Source: a virus
DNA: 63,674 nucleotides
Virus record (IMG/VR): IMGVR_UViG_3300048839_000884
Span: 1 to 63,674 of that record
Direction: 5' to 3' (one strand)
Part shown: piece after piece, positions 34,831 to 42,801 of the stretch
Layout: every line of letters begins with the position of its first letter
Position numbering within the stretch: position 1 is the stretch's first letter
The notes under the pieces: generated by a model
What the model saw: only the letters and a program-made list of their open reading frames with translations
Told to the model about the DNA's origin: nothing
Database searches by the model: none
Program-made: the position numbers and the translations under genes

Positions 34831-35384
34831 GCGTGACCGCCGTCAAATTGATCGCCGGGACAGGAGTGTGGATCACGTTTGCACTGCTTCTCATGAGCGG
34901 TTTCTCGACGTGGTACATCATCGACCGCATCGTCAATCCGACCGATAAAGCCTTTGAAATACAGGACTTTACGGTCATAAATCCCGTCGTAGCGCCGGGC
35001 GAGGTCGTCGTCTTCTCCCTGACCGGCGCGCGCTACCACAACTGCCCGTCCATCATCGCGAGCTTCTGGATGGACGAGGACGGCGCACCGGTTACCCGGT
35101 TCCCGCCACTCACGGGTGGCTACACGCCCCTCGATCCGGACGGCTACACGATTCCGGTCCGGATCCCGGCGCCTGACCGGGACACGGTCACAGGCGAGCC
35201 TGTGCCGCCGGGGATCTACCACTACCGATCCCTCAACGCGCCGCTCTGCCGGCACCTGTCCCCGACCGAGACGCCGGACGCGGTGATCTGCCTCGTTCGC
35301 CCCGACCAGCCGAAGCCGCCCTGCGCTACTGATCCGGGCGCTCTGGAGGCCGCGGTGCAGCGATGGTCTGTCCAGTCGCCGTAG
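34827..35384 (+). CDS. Membrane-anchored periplasmic protein, 185 aa
   Basis: 185 aa. ATG 34827 overlaps the previous stop. An N-terminal signal anchor (residues 5-31) is followed by a beta-rich domain with conserved-looking Cys and Pro residues and no catalytic motif. It is the last plus-strand gene of the late arm and its 3' end overlaps the convergent lipoprotein gene by 59 bp. Possibly a lysis accessory or superinfection-exclusion protein, by place and topology only. Confidence 0.65.
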   Translation: MSVTAVKLIAGTGVWITFALLLMSGFSTWYIIDRIVNPTDKAFEIQDFTVINPVVAPGEVVVFSLTGARYHNCPSIIASFWMDEDGAPVTRFPPLTGGYTPLDPDGYTIPVRIPAPDRDTVTGEPVPPGIYHYRSLNAPLCRHLSPTETPDAVICLVRPDQPKPPCATDPGALEAAVQRWSVQSP

Positions 35385-35508
35385 CGACGCCGGACCAGTA
35401 ATTCGATTCACGGGACGCGCAGCCGCCGAGAATGGCGAAGAGGACCACGGCGCCGACTGCGATGAGCAGGGCGACGTGGCTGGTCACGGCTGGATCAGGC
35501 CATCGCAT
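35326..35508 (-). CDS. Small lipoprotein overlapping the terminase 3' end (60 aa)
   Basis: 60 aa, starting MRWPDPAVTS. The ATG at 35508-35506 lies inside the last codons of the terminase gene, with AGGAG seven bases upstream, and its 3' end overlaps the plus-strand gene ending at 35384. It has a hydrophobic signal segment (HVALLIAVGAVVLFAILGG) with lipobox ILGGC, then a short 29-residue mature part. This is the form of small Rz1-like or exclusion lipoproteins. A signal peptide with a good lipobox and a well-spaced ribosome binding site make it likely real. Confidence 0.72.
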   Translation of the reverse strand: MRWPDPAVTSHVALLIAVGAVVLFAILGGCASRESNYWSGVATATGQTIAAPRPPERPDQ

Positions 35509-37234
35509 CGTTGATCTCCTTGGCAAGCCGGTCCTCGCGGGGATTCGCGGGCCGGGGCTCCATGTCGTAGAGGCGTGAGCAGGCGTCGACGAGGTCGTCA
35601 TGCGGCGCGAAGGGGAACAACGTCATCTCCTCGATGAGCATGACCGTCAGGTCGTACACCTCCCGGTTCTCGTTCTGCCGCTTGATCGGCCGCGCGATCC
35701 GGTGCGCCTGCCCGGTCTCCATCATCCGCCGGGCTGCGCCGGACTGCGAGACGACCGGCTTGTAGAGGATCGCGTTGCCCTTCAACTCCCATGTGCATTC
35801 GGTGTGGTGCTGCGGCGACCAGACGACGGCCGGGAGCCAGAACCGGCTGTGCCGGACGTCCGGCTCCAGCCGCTCGACACGGTCCTTCTTGGACTGCGAG
35901 ATCGAGTCCCGGCTCCAGTTCAGTTCCGTGATGTGGAAGTTCGGCCCGTGGGTCATCTGTTGCTCGCGGACGTATTCGAGGTCCACGGCCATGCCGTACT
36001 GTTCCCAACCGACCTTGATGAGCGCGACGCCGGGCCGGTCCTTCCATTTCCTGTAGAGGTCGCGGACGTGCTGCCATCGCTCGGACAGCGCCATGCGGTG
36101 ACAGTAGCCGTCCAACAGGTATTTGTTCCCCTCCGCGTCGATGCCGATCACGGCGATGGCGGTCCGGTCGGACGTCGCCGAGCGGCCCTTCGACGGGTCG
36201 ACCATGATGTAGACGTTCACGGTCGCCGGCCGGACGTCGTAGTGCCGCAGCCAGTCCGGGCGGAAGACGTTCTCCTTGCCCGCGGTCGGGTTCTGGAGCA
36301 TCTGCGCGGCCACCGTGGTGCGCTGGTCGCGGACGACTTCCATCCACTTCTCGGGCGAGAGGAACACCGGCTTGCCGTCCACCTCACCGGTGTCGGTCGC
36401 CGGGTAGATCCGCTGCTTCACCGAGCCGCGCTGGATGAGGACGCCGTAGGTGTCGTTGTAGCTGTAGCGGGTGCCGACGTGCCACTTCCTCGTCCCCTCT
36501 CCGACGCCGAGGTTGTCGGAGAGTTCCCACGCGGTCGTCACCTTCAAGACCATGTCCGGGTTGGAGACGAGATCCTGATCGACGAGATCGTCGTAGACGA
36601 GAAGGCGGAAGTGGCGGCCGGTCGGCGAGCCCTGCACCAGCCCGAACGCCTCGACGGTCGCCTCCTTGGGGTTCGACTGCCGCTTGACGACGATCCCCTC
36701 GTCCGACCACTTCGGCGCCTCCTTCGCCGGGTTGTCCCATAGGACGTCCGGGAACACCGCCTTGAGGAGTTCGTTCGATTCGAGTTCGCGCTTGATCTGC
36801 TGGAGGAAGGGGATCGCGATCTTCGAGGTGCCGGCGAAGATGCCGACCGTGATCTCCGGATCGCGCAGGATCTCCTGAATGACGCCGGCGAAGGTGATGA
36901 ACGTGCTCTTGTAGTGGTAGCGCGCCCACAGATCGAGGTAGCCGTCTGGCTCCGCCTCCACCTCCCGGCAGCGGTCGTAAAGCCACGGGTGCAGCGCGTC
37001 GTGGCGCCGCAGGAGGACGGTCGTCAGGTAGAAGCGGTCTTGGCAGGCCGCATAGGCTTGCTCGTAGCGGGACATGATCGGCGCCGCGCGCCGGACCCAA
37101 TCGAAATACTCGTCGAAGGAGAGGTAGGGCAGTTCGTCCCGGATGAAGTCGATGACGTCGGGATGCGGGCGCTTGAGCGGGTCAGGGTCCGCGGCGCCCA
37201 TGGTCAGGTATCGCTCGCCGTGGTCGACCATCAT
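35495..37234 (-). CDS. Terminase large subunit
   Basis: 579 aa. The ATPase domain has a deviant Walker A (ARYHYKST, residues 104-111) and Walker B LLVYDD (211-216). The RNase H-fold nuclease domain begins at IMVDPSKG (Asp347) and ends with the acidic HDDLVDA motif near 555. Length is normal for the family. It drives DNA packaging at the portal. Unusually it is on the strand opposite to portal and capsid and closes the ERF operon; no small subunit is adjacent. Two ATGs (37234, 37231) share the ribosome binding site; the first is used here. Confidence 0.93.
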   Translation of the reverse strand: MMVDHGERYLTMGAADPDPLKRPHPDVIDFIRDELPYLSFDEYFDWVRRAAPIMSRYEQAYAACQDRFYLTTVLLRRHDALHPWLYDRCREVEAEPDGYLDLWARYHYKSTFITFAGVIQEILRDPEITVGIFAGTSKIAIPFLQQIKRELESNELLKAVFPDVLWDNPAKEAPKWSDEGIVVKRQSNPKEATVEAFGLVQGSPTGRHFRLLVYDDLVDQDLVSNPDMVLKVTTAWELSDNLGVGEGTRKWHVGTRYSYNDTYGVLIQRGSVKQRIYPATDTGEVDGKPVFLSPEKWMEVVRDQRTTVAAQMLQNPTAGKENVFRPDWLRHYDVRPATVNVYIMVDPSKGRSATSDRTAIAVIGIDAEGNKYLLDGYCHRMALSERWQHVRDLYRKWKDRPGVALIKVGWEQYGMAVDLEYVREQQMTHGPNFHITELNWSRDSISQSKKDRVERLEPDVRHSRFWLPAVVWSPQHHTECTWELKGNAILYKPVVSQSGAARRMMETGQAHRIARPIKRQNENREVYDLTVMLIEEMTLFPFAPHDDLVDACSRLYDMEPRPANPREDRLAKEINDAMA

Positions 37235-37237
37235 CCC

Positions 37238-37438
37238 TCACCGGTCGGACGTCTTCTCGCTGCGAAGATATACTCGATCCGACGCCGCGCCGCACACGGG
37301 GCACTTCGCGTCCTTGAACGCCCGTGCCGTCACCGCGATGGCGCACAGGCGCGGGATGATGATGTCGCTGTCCTCGCCGCAGTCCCGGCAATGTGCCGGG
37401 ACCACCGAGAAGAAGCGAGGGTTCGACGGGCGGCCCAC
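37238..37438 (-). CDS. Zinc-ribbon-like small protein (66 aa, GTG start)
   Basis: 66 aa. GTG at 37438-37436 overlaps the TAG of the upstream gene. Two Cys pairs, CRDC (residues 17-20) and CPVC (46-49), form a zinc-ribbon-like pattern around a 25-residue spacer. It ends 3 bp before the terminase start, so translation is probably coupled. It could be a small packaging or transcription factor; no family is identified. Confidence 0.68.
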   Translation of the reverse strand: MGRPSNPRFFSVVPAHCRDCGEDSDIIIPRLCAIAVTARAFKDAKCPVCGAASDRVYLRSEKTSDR

Positions 37439-37575
37439 TACCAGCCCGTCCACATGAAGACGATGAGCCGCAGCGCCCCCGACGAAACGGTGATGATCGC
37501 CGTCGTCGCCACGGCGGCGAGCGCGATATCCTCGCCGTCGGCGCGAATGAACCAGTCGTAGACCCGGCGGATCAT
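37438..37575 (-). CDS. Single-span membrane peptide (45 aa)
   Basis: 45 aa, MIRRVYDWFIRADGEDIALA, one hydrophobic helix from about residue 17 to 44. The ATG overlaps the upstream stop (CAATGA) and GGAAGGAG lies 7-10 bases upstream. The stop overlaps the next GTG. The signals at both ends and coupling on both sides support it despite its size. Function unknown. Confidence 0.62.
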   Translation of the reverse strand: MIRRVYDWFIRADGEDIALAAVATTAIITVSSGALRLIVFMWTGW

Positions 37576-37919
37576 TGCAGTTGCTCCTTCCACGAGTGCG
37601 GCGGGTTCGCGGCCCGCTTGGCTGCGTAGCGCGCGACAACGTCGCGGCCGGCGGCGGTCGGCCAATAGCCGCTGTCCCTCTCATCACCCCTGACCCATTC
37701 GATCCAGCCTAGCCGTTCCATGGCCATAAGCTCGTCAGGCGTCGGTTCCTTCCCCTCCTCCGCGAACTTTACGAAGCGGGGGAGGACGATCATCAGAAGG
37801 GACTCCGTGGCAAGGTCGAGTTGGTCTTTAAGCTCGGCGAGCCGGGCGATGGTCTCGTCGATCAGGGCGTTCGCGGCGAACTGGCGGAGCCTCGCCATCA
37901 GGTCGGTGTCGTCGCTCAT
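37572..37919 (-). CDS. Hypothetical soluble protein, 115 aa
   Basis: 115 aa, starting MSDDTDLMARLRQF at 37919, overlapping the preceding stop (AAATGAG). Residues 1-70 are helical; the C-terminal half (LGWIEWVRGD... YWPTAAGRDVVARYAAKR) has the layout of a winged-helix or similar small domain. Part of the minus-strand operon. Family not recognised. Confidence 0.65.
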   Translation of the reverse strand: MSDDTDLMARLRQFAANALIDETIARLAELKDQLDLATESLLMIVLPRFVKFAEEGKEPTPDELMAMERLGWIEWVRGDERDSGYWPTAAGRDVVARYAAKRAANPPHSWKEQLQ

Positions 37920-38347
37920 TTCTCTCCAAGCTCCTTGTCGATGCGGGCGAGGAGCCCGGCTGCGAGTTCCGACCCGACGCCGGCGATGCGCTGCCAGTCC
38001 TCGACGTACCATCGCGCGTCCTTGAGTAGTTCGCGCAGGCGCTCCGCCGGCTCCGCCAGCCTGCGTTCGCGCTCCCGCGCGCGGGCGATGTCCGCCTCGA
38101 TCTTCTCGTGCATCTTCCGGTCGCTCTCGGCCCGGCGGCGAAGGACGGCGACCGGGTCGTGCTGCCCGCAGTAGCGGAGCTTCCCGTAGGTGTGCTTCGG
38201 CTCCCGGCTACACTGTGTCGGGAACAGGCCGCGACCGTGCCAGACGGACGCGCAACATCGGTCCGGGTTGTGGCGGAACGCGCCGCCCCTCCACCCGGAG
38301 ATCGGCGGCGAGACCCGCGCGGCTTCATCCTCGGTCATGTCACTCAT
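37916..38347 (-). CDS. Cys/His-rich protein with GcrA-like tail motif, 143 aa
   Basis: 143 aa. Residues 30-66 contain Cys-Cys, a lone Cys and a YCGQHDP motif, the same kind of YC-x-x-H ending seen in the protein at 42360 and in the C-terminal motif of GcrA. Residues 67-125 form a charged helix. It probably binds a metal ion or DNA. It overlaps its neighbours at both ends by a few bases. The relation to GcrA is a motif-level guess. Confidence 0.62.
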   Translation of the reverse strand: MSDMTEDEAARVSPPISGWRGGAFRHNPDRCCASVWHGRGLFPTQCSREPKHTYGKLRYCGQHDPVAVLRRRAESDRKMHEKIEADIARARERERRLAEPAERLRELLKDARWYVEDWQRIAGVGSELAAGLLARIDKELGEK

Positions 38348-38801
38348 CGTCGAAATCCTCCGAGAAGATGTTCTTCGTCGGCCCGGCGCAGGTCGGCTTG
38401 ACCCGGCCGTAGCCGATCAGGCCGTGGATCTGCCAGTCGCCTTGCTTCTGGAGCCCGAGCGTGAGGTTCCCGGTGAAGCCGATATAGCCCCGGACCTGCG
38501 CCTTCGACCGCTTCTTGCGGTCGACGATGTCGAGCGTCCCGGTCACCTCGCCCATGGCGCTGACGAGGAGCCGACCGTCGAGGATCCGCATCGGCCGCGG
38601 CGCGCAGGTCGCGGTCTGGATGTGCGCCTTCCGGCCGAACTTGAGGTGGCACTCCATCGAGTTGCCCTGCACATGCAGGACCGTGATGCGGTGCAGGCCG
38701 CAGATGAGTGGTTCCGGCCACTCGTCCGCGGCGGCGTCGCCCGGCGAGGCCGCGGCGACCGTGGCTGCGATCAGGGCAGCGAGGAAGGTGCGACGATTCA
38801 T
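38340..38801 (-). CDS. Exported protein with twin-arginine-type signal, 153 aa
   Basis: 153 aa, starting MNRRTFLAALIAATVAAASP. The signal peptide has a twin-Arg motif (NRRTFL), a hydrophobic core and a likely cleavage after AAADA/AAA near residue 26. The mature 125 residues carry three Cys and a beta-rich pattern (LTLGLQKQGDWQIHG). A periplasmic or envelope role is likely. The start at 38801 overlaps the upstream stop (CAATGA). Upstream in-frame codons are out-of-frame shadow of the previous gene. Confidence 0.68.
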   Translation of the reverse strand: MNRRTFLAALIAATVAAASPGDAAADEWPEPLICGLHRITVLHVQGNSMECHLKFGRKAHIQTATCAPRPMRILDGRLLVSAMGEVTGTLDIVDRKKRSKAQVRGYIGFTGNLTLGLQKQGDWQIHGLIGYGRVKPTCAGPTKNIFSEDFDDE

Positions 38802-38980
38802 TGGTCGCGCCTCCTCTTCACGAGGTAGACCCACGCGCCCACCGCCGCGACGGGCAGAACGAGCACGCCCCACCCGGCCACGAGGATGGCCATCGTTGCG
38901 ACTACGATCAGGATGATCGTGACCACGATCACGATCAGGTAGTCGGTGGCGTCGAGTTGCGGATCCGGTTCCCACGTCAT
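38798..38980 (-). CDS. Two-helix membrane protein, 60 aa
   Basis: 60 aa, starting MTWEPDPQLDATDY. Two hydrophobic segments, about 14-32 and 33-52, then a basic end (KRRRDQ). It couples to both neighbours by 4-bp overlaps. It might be a small inner-membrane effector; no family recognised. Confidence 0.65.
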   Translation of the reverse strand: MTWEPDPQLDATDYLIVIVVTIILIVVATMAILVAGWGVLVLPVAAVGAWVYLVKRRRDQ

Positions 38981-39477
38981 GCCGCACCCCCGATCTCGCC
39001 GGCGGCGAAGCGGCGCGCGACCTCCGCATGAAGGTCGGAGAGCGGCACCTCCGAGAGCGGCGTGCCGCACACGACCCGGCGCATCGTCTTCTCGACGAAG
39101 CCGTGGATCATGTGGTTGGCCTCCTCCAGCGTCAGCGACCCCTCGTCGACCTTGCCGACGTCACCGACCCATTTCTCCTGCATCCCGCGATAGGTCGTTG
39201 GGAGGAGCGGATGCAGGATGATGAAGCGCGGGCGCTTCGGAGCCGACTTGAGGCGGAACGGCCGGGCGTAGCCCCACACCGAAAGGTAGTAGAAAACCGT
39301 CAGGCAGACCGTCCGGCCGGCGTTGGACTCGGTGCGGGTTATGTTCGCCTGCGGCGCGTAGATGGCGCGGTAGACGTCTTCCGGGTCGACCTCCTGTCCG
39401 ACGCTGACGGTGCTCCGGATGAAGGCGTAGATTTTTTCGGACAGCGTCTCGGTGTCCGTGTTGTCGATCAGCGACAT
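38977..39477 (-). CDS. Hypothetical protein, 166 aa
   Basis: 166 aa. The start at 39477 has the GGAGGGATCC ribosome binding site used throughout the 46-51 kb block. Soluble, mixed helix and sheet; residues 60-95 are aromatic-rich (VFYYLSVWGYARPF). No motif recognised. It lies between ERF and the small membrane genes in the recombination/packaging operon. Confidence 0.68.
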   Translation of the reverse strand: MSLIDNTDTETLSEKIYAFIRSTVSVGQEVDPEDVYRAIYAPQANITRTESNAGRTVCLTVFYYLSVWGYARPFRLKSAPKRPRFIILHPLLPTTYRGMQEKWVGDVGKVDEGSLTLEEANHMIHGFVEKTMRRVVCGTPLSEVPLSDLHAEVARRFAAGEIGGAA

Positions 39478-39493
39478 GGATCCCTCCTGTTGG

Positions 39494-40270
39494 TCAGGCT
39501 GACTGCATCACGCGGCGGAGCGCGCCGCGGGTGTGCTCGTACATCGCGGCGACGATGGCCTCGCTCATCGTTTCCTGAAACCGCGGCTTCCACTTCTTCC
39601 AGACGGCCTCGACGTCGGTCTTCGATTCCGCGACGTCGAGATCCATGAGGTAGGCGTCTTCGTCGGCGCGCTGCTCGGTCGTCAGCACGATCTCGGGCTC
39701 GCCCGGCACCTGCGGCTCGCCCGGCCGCTCGTCTCGCTCCTGCGGCAGCGGATCCTCCCGCGGCGGCGGCGGCGGCCGGCGGGGCGGCTGGCGCACGGGT
39801 GGCGGCGCCGGCGGCGCCCGCCGTGGCAGGCTCGGCTCCGGCCGCCGGTCGTCGTAGGCGGCGCCGATGTCCGCGTCCTCGTCGCTGGCCACGCCCAGCG
39901 CCACGCAGGCGGCGTAGCGGCGCGCGTAGGTCAGGTTGCCGCCGATCTGCTGCATGGCGGCGCCCGCCTGCCCGGCCGGCATCCGGCCGGCGTCGATCAC
40001 TCCGCCGCCCCGGTGCAGGATGCGGGTGCAGACGACGAGGCCGCCGTTCTGCGTGATCTCGACCGACTGCGCGAGCGCGAGCCCGTGCTTGGCCAGCACC
40101 GGCAGCGCCACGGCGAGGACGTCGGCGATGTCGGCGTACTTGTAGCTGTAGCCCTGCCGCCCGTCCTTGCCCGGCACCTTCGCCTCCTTGTTCTTCGGGA
40201 TCGCCGGCACCTCGCCCTGAAAGGCCGACAGGGCGGCGTAGGCTTCGGCGAGCGGGTCACCGGCGGACAT
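39494..40270 (-). CDS. erf: ERF-family single-strand annealing protein
   Basis: 258 aa. The N-terminal 140 residues match the ERF superfamily: YKYADIADVLAVALPVLAKH near 43-62, and the signature GGNLTYARRYAACVALGV near 113-130. Residues 145-190 are a Pro/Arg-rich linker, and the C-terminus is a small helical domain. ERF proteins anneal single-stranded DNA and circularise or recombine phage genomes. ATG 40270 follows GGAGGTCG; it overlaps the upstream gene by 14 bp, its likely partner. Confidence 0.92.
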   Translation of the reverse strand: MSAGDPLAEAYAALSAFQGEVPAIPKNKEAKVPGKDGRQGYSYKYADIADVLAVALPVLAKHGLALAQSVEITQNGGLVVCTRILHRGGGVIDAGRMPAGQAGAAMQQIGGNLTYARRYAACVALGVASDEDADIGAAYDDRRPEPSLPRRAPPAPPPVRQPPRRPPPPPREDPLPQERDERPGEPQVPGEPEIVLTTEQRADEDAYLMDLDVAESKTDVEAVWKKWKPRFQETMSEAIVAAMYEHTRGALRRVMQSA

Positions 40271-41219
40271 CGGCGACCTCCTCGATCTCGACGCCGTCGA
40301 CGACGAGCCCGCGCTTCACGTCCGCCTCGACCAGCCTCTTGAGCACGTCGACGAAGGCCGGCTCCATCCGGTAGCGGGCGATCACCTTGTCCATGTCGAC
40401 GATGCGCGGGATGCGCTTGATCCCGACCGACGACGCGCGGCCGGTGACGGTCTGGATCCGCTGCGGCAGGATCTCCGGCGCCGGCTCCGGGGTGGGCTCC
40501 ACGGGCTCTGGCGCGGGCGCTGACGCCCGTTCCGCTTCGGCGGCCCTCCGGGCCTCCTCCTCCGCAAGGCGCCGCTGGCGGGCCTCCTCCTCGCGCTGTG
40601 CGCGGAGCTTGGCGGTCATGTAGGCGTCCAGCATCGCCTTAAGCGAGGCGTCGGCGGTCTTCGACCGGGCGATCAGCGGGCGAAAGTGCTCGTCGACCGC
40701 CTGCCCGGCGCGCAGGTGCGGTTCCTTGCGCTCCGAGCGCAGCTTGTCCAGCTTCGACCCGATCTTGCCGATGGACGAGCGCAGGCCGGCCACCTTCGTG
40801 GCCTCCTCGTCGGTCCGGATCTCCTCGTAGCGCGCCGCGGCGACCTCAAGCTCGATCAGGTTCTCGACCAGCAACGTCTCCTCGTCGACCGTCTCGGCGT
40901 TCCGGCGCACGACGGTGGCCGCCGCCTCGTCGACGTCCGGCCACTCGCCGGTCTCCATGCGCCGCTCGTAGACGAAGTGCGCTATCGGATGCCGGCAGGA
41001 CCGCTGGAAGATCGACCAGACCCGGTCCGGGTCGCAGGTCGGTTCGTTGTGGTCGACCTGCGCCCACATCGTCCCGTCGTCTTCCTTCCAGATCGCCACC
41101 GCGGACGGCAGTCCGTCGCGGTTGTTCCGCCGGTAGTAGCCGATGTGCGGCTCGCCTTCATGAACGGGCATGTCTTCGCCGGCGAGCGAGCGCCGCCAGT
41201 ACGTCCAGTCCGCTGTCAT
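40257..41219 (-). CDS. ERF-operon first gene, coiled-coil protein (320 aa)
   Basis: 320 aa from ATG 41219, which follows GGAGGGAAGC; an upstream in-frame ATG at 41261 lies in the promoter and is rejected. The N-terminal 90 residues look folded with several Trp, residues 105-235 are Arg/Glu/Ala coiled coil, then a Pro-rich linker and a C-terminal 60-residue domain (RIPRIVDMDKVIARYRMEP). Its place directly before ERF suggests a recombination partner. Family not named. Confidence 0.7.
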   Translation of the reverse strand: MTADWTYWRRSLAGEDMPVHEGEPHIGYYRRNNRDGLPSAVAIWKEDDGTMWAQVDHNEPTCDPDRVWSIFQRSCRHPIAHFVYERRMETGEWPDVDEAAATVVRRNAETVDEETLLVENLIELEVAAARYEEIRTDEEATKVAGLRSSIGKIGSKLDKLRSERKEPHLRAGQAVDEHFRPLIARSKTADASLKAMLDAYMTAKLRAQREEEARQRRLAEEEARRAAEAERASAPAPEPVEPTPEPAPEILPQRIQTVTGRASSVGIKRIPRIVDMDKVIARYRMEPAFVDVLKRLVEADVKRGLVVDGVEIEEVADVRR

Positions 41220-41243
41220 GCTTCCCTCCTGTGCCGAAGCAGC

Positions 41244-41272
41244 ATCTTGCACCGGCTTCACCGACGTGTCAA
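41244..41272 (-). promoter_or_regulatory. Promoter of the ERF-terminase operon
   Basis: On the minus strand: TTGACA (41272-41267, perfect -35), 17-bp spacer, CAAGAT (41249-41244, -10). Transcription would begin about 41237, 18 bp before the 41219 start codon. A direct repeat TCAACA-TGCGC-TCAACA (41269-41285) overlaps the -35 side and may be an operator for the divergent HTH gene. Confidence 0.7.
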
Positions 41273-41297
41273 CATGCGCTCAACACAGGAGGCGACC

Positions 41298-41741
41298 ATG
41301 GACCAGATACGGCGGCGCGAGCAGCCGGCCAAGACCATAGACGAGATCGTGCGCGATCACCTGCACCAAGTCGTCAGCCGGCGCGGCTTCGCCTACAAGG
41401 CGCTCCGCAGGCGGGTGCTCGACAACGGGGTGATCCCCGAGCACCTGTGGCTCCCGCTGGAGGCGACCGGCGTCTCGTGGGACGACATCTGCGCGATCCA
41501 CGGCATCAGCGCCGGCCCGGCCCGCATCATCAAGCGGTTCGGCCTCATGCGCGTCGACGGCAAGCGCGGCCGGCAGCACATGATGGATCGCCTCGGGGTC
41601 TGCAAGACCGCCATCAGCCATTGGGCGGGGAAGAACCACGTCCCATGGGGCCGGCGTTTCGAGTTCATCAAGATGGCGTTGGAGGACTTCGGGCTTGTCC
41701 TCGACGTCGAAGACCTGAGCCCCGGAGGACGTCGGTCATGA
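41298..41741 (+). CDS. HTH regulator, 147 aa
   Basis: 147 aa; ATG 41298 with AGGAGG at 41288-41293. The C-terminal half has a helix-turn-helix pattern (RLGVCKTAISHWAGKNHVP, about 98-116), and a second helical element with SAGPARIIKRFGL near 71-84 could be another. It lies divergent to the ERF operon and leads the replication/regulation operon, the usual place for a Cro/CI-type or early regulator. No repressor C-terminal domain is seen. The next ATG overlaps its stop. Confidence 0.75.
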   Translation: MDQIRRREQPAKTIDEIVRDHLHQVVSRRGFAYKALRRRVLDNGVIPEHLWLPLEATGVSWDDICAIHGISAGPARIIKRFGLMRVDGKRGRQHMMDRLGVCKTAISHWAGKNHVPWGRRFEFIKMALEDFGLVLDVEDLSPGGRRS

Positions 41742-42016
41742 AGCCGCAGCAGATGGAAGCGTTCGAGCCGAAGGAGACCGGCGAGGTGGTGGCCGGCGCC
41801 GAGATCAAGCAATTCGTCGAGCGGGTCGAGCGGCTGGCCGAGGAGAAGAAGGCGATCAGCGACGACATTCGGGACGTCTTCGCCGAGGCGAAGGGGCGTG
41901 GGTTCGACGTCAAGGCGCTCCGGACGATCATCCGCCTACGCGCCAAGGAGCCGCACGAGCGCGAGGAGGAGGAGGCGATGGTCGACCTCTACAAGTCGGC
42001 GCGCGGGATGCGCTGA
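41738..42016 (+). CDS. gapR-like: GapR-like DUF2312 DNA-binding protein
   Basis: 92 aa. Residues 22-92 follow the DUF2312/GapR family along nearly the whole length (FVERVERLAEEKKAISDDI and FDVKALRTIIRLRAK, ending near LYKSARGM). GapR of Caulobacter forms a clamp on overtwisted DNA ahead of the replication fork and is confined to Alphaproteobacteria and their phages. The ATG overlaps the HTH stop and the gene is coupled to VRR-NUC. A phage copy might aid replication or displace host GapR. Confidence 0.9.
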   Translation: MKPQQMEAFEPKETGEVVAGAEIKQFVERVERLAEEKKAISDDIRDVFAEAKGRGFDVKALRTIIRLRAKEPHEREEEEAMVDLYKSARGMR

Positions 42017-42420
42017 TGCTCCGCATCCCCCGCCACCAGCAGGCGGCGCCGCCGCGCGAGGACGAGATCCAGCGAAGCATCGTGTCGCTCCTCACCGTCG
42101 TCCTGCGTCGCGATGTCATCATGTTCCATCCGGCCAACGGGGGCAGTCGGCACGGCGTTGAGGCGGCGAAGTTCAAGGGGCTCGGCGTCGTGCCGGGGGT
42201 GGCGGATCTCATCTTCCTCGCGGACGGTCGTGGGTACGCGATGGAGGTGAAGCGACCGAAGCTCGGGCGCCAGTCGCCCAGCCAAGAGACGTTCGAGGCC
42301 CGGTGCATCGGTACGGGCATCCCGTACCGGATCGTCACCAGTGCAGAGGAGGCGCTGCAATGCGCGAGGGATTGGGGATTGGTGAGGGCGACGCTGCCGG
42401 CGTCCCCATCACGGGACTGA
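42016..42420 (+). CDS. VRR-NUC nuclease
   Basis: 134 aa. VRR-NUC family signatures: the N-terminal helix (EDEIQRSIVSLL), NGGSRHG, GVVPGVADLIFL with the catalytic Asp, and YAMEVKRPK (Glu and Lys of the PD-(D/E)XK core), followed by the Gln-containing helix (SPSQETF). Such phage VRR-NUC proteins cut branched or flap DNA; a role in recombination or replication is likely. TGATG overlap with the gene upstream. Confidence 0.9.
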   Translation: MLRIPRHQQAAPPREDEIQRSIVSLLTVVLRRDVIMFHPANGGSRHGVEAAKFKGLGVVPGVADLIFLADGRGYAMEVKRPKLGRQSPSQETFEARCIGTGIPYRIVTSAEEALQCARDWGLVRATLPASPSRD

Positions 42421-42617
42421 GCGAATGCACCTGCCGCTGGCCGCTGTGGCCGGTGGTGCGGCGCCGGATCCGCTTCGAGGAAATCCGGTACTGCGGCCGG
42501 GCGGTGTCTCCCGCCCGCGCCTATTGCGAGCAGCATGACGCGGTCGCCCATGGCCGGGCGGCCCTCGACGACGTCGACTTCCGCGTCGGCGACGAGGTGC
42601 TGCATGACGAGGAGTAG
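42360..42617 (+). CDS. GcrA C-terminal-motif protein, 85 aa
   Basis: 85 aa; ATG 42360 with AGAGGAGG nine bases upstream, overlapping VRR-NUC by 61 bp in another frame. Residues 19-62 carry ECTCRWPLW, RYCGRAV and ARAYCEQHDAVAHG, matching the C-terminal Cys/His motif of the alphaproteobacterial cell-cycle regulator GcrA, but the GcrA N-terminal DNA-binding helix-turn-helix is missing. It may bind sigma-70 or zinc without promoter targeting. The match is by pattern, not by search. Confidence 0.72.
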   Translation: MREGLGIGEGDAAGVPITGLSECTCRWPLWPVVRRRIRFEEIRYCGRAVSPARAYCEQHDAVAHGRAALDDVDFRVGDEVLHDEE

Positions 42618-42801
42618 GCTTCCCAGCCTCGTCGAGACGAGGGACGGGCTTGCCCTGATGATCTCCCGCGCCGAGCGCGCGGGTGACACCGGCCGGGTGG
42701 CGATGATCCACGCGGCCGACATCGACATCCTGCGGTCCGCTTGGCACCGGCTTCTCGAAGTCGAGGCGCAGCAGATCCGTGACAGATTGCGTGGCCGTTA
42801 G
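42604..42801 (+). CDS. Hypothetical protein, 65 aa
   Basis: 65 aa, starting MTRSRLPSLVETR at ATG 42604, which overlaps the previous gene by 14 bp. Helical and charged, no motif. It belongs to the coupled run between the GcrA-like and DnaA-like genes. Confidence 0.6.
   Translation: MTRSRLPSLVETRDGLALMISRAERAGDTGRVAMIHAADIDILRSAWHRLLEVEAQQIRDRLRGR

Noticed and set aside
37572-38012. Longer N-terminus for the 37572 gene (start at 38012)
   Set aside because: It reads through the upstream gene in another frame; the ATG at 37919 overlapping the previous stop gives the coupled start.
41220-41297. Plus-strand promoter for the HTH gene
   Set aside because: TTGCAC with CAACAT at 16 bp is too weak to call; only the minus-strand TTGACA promoter is reported.
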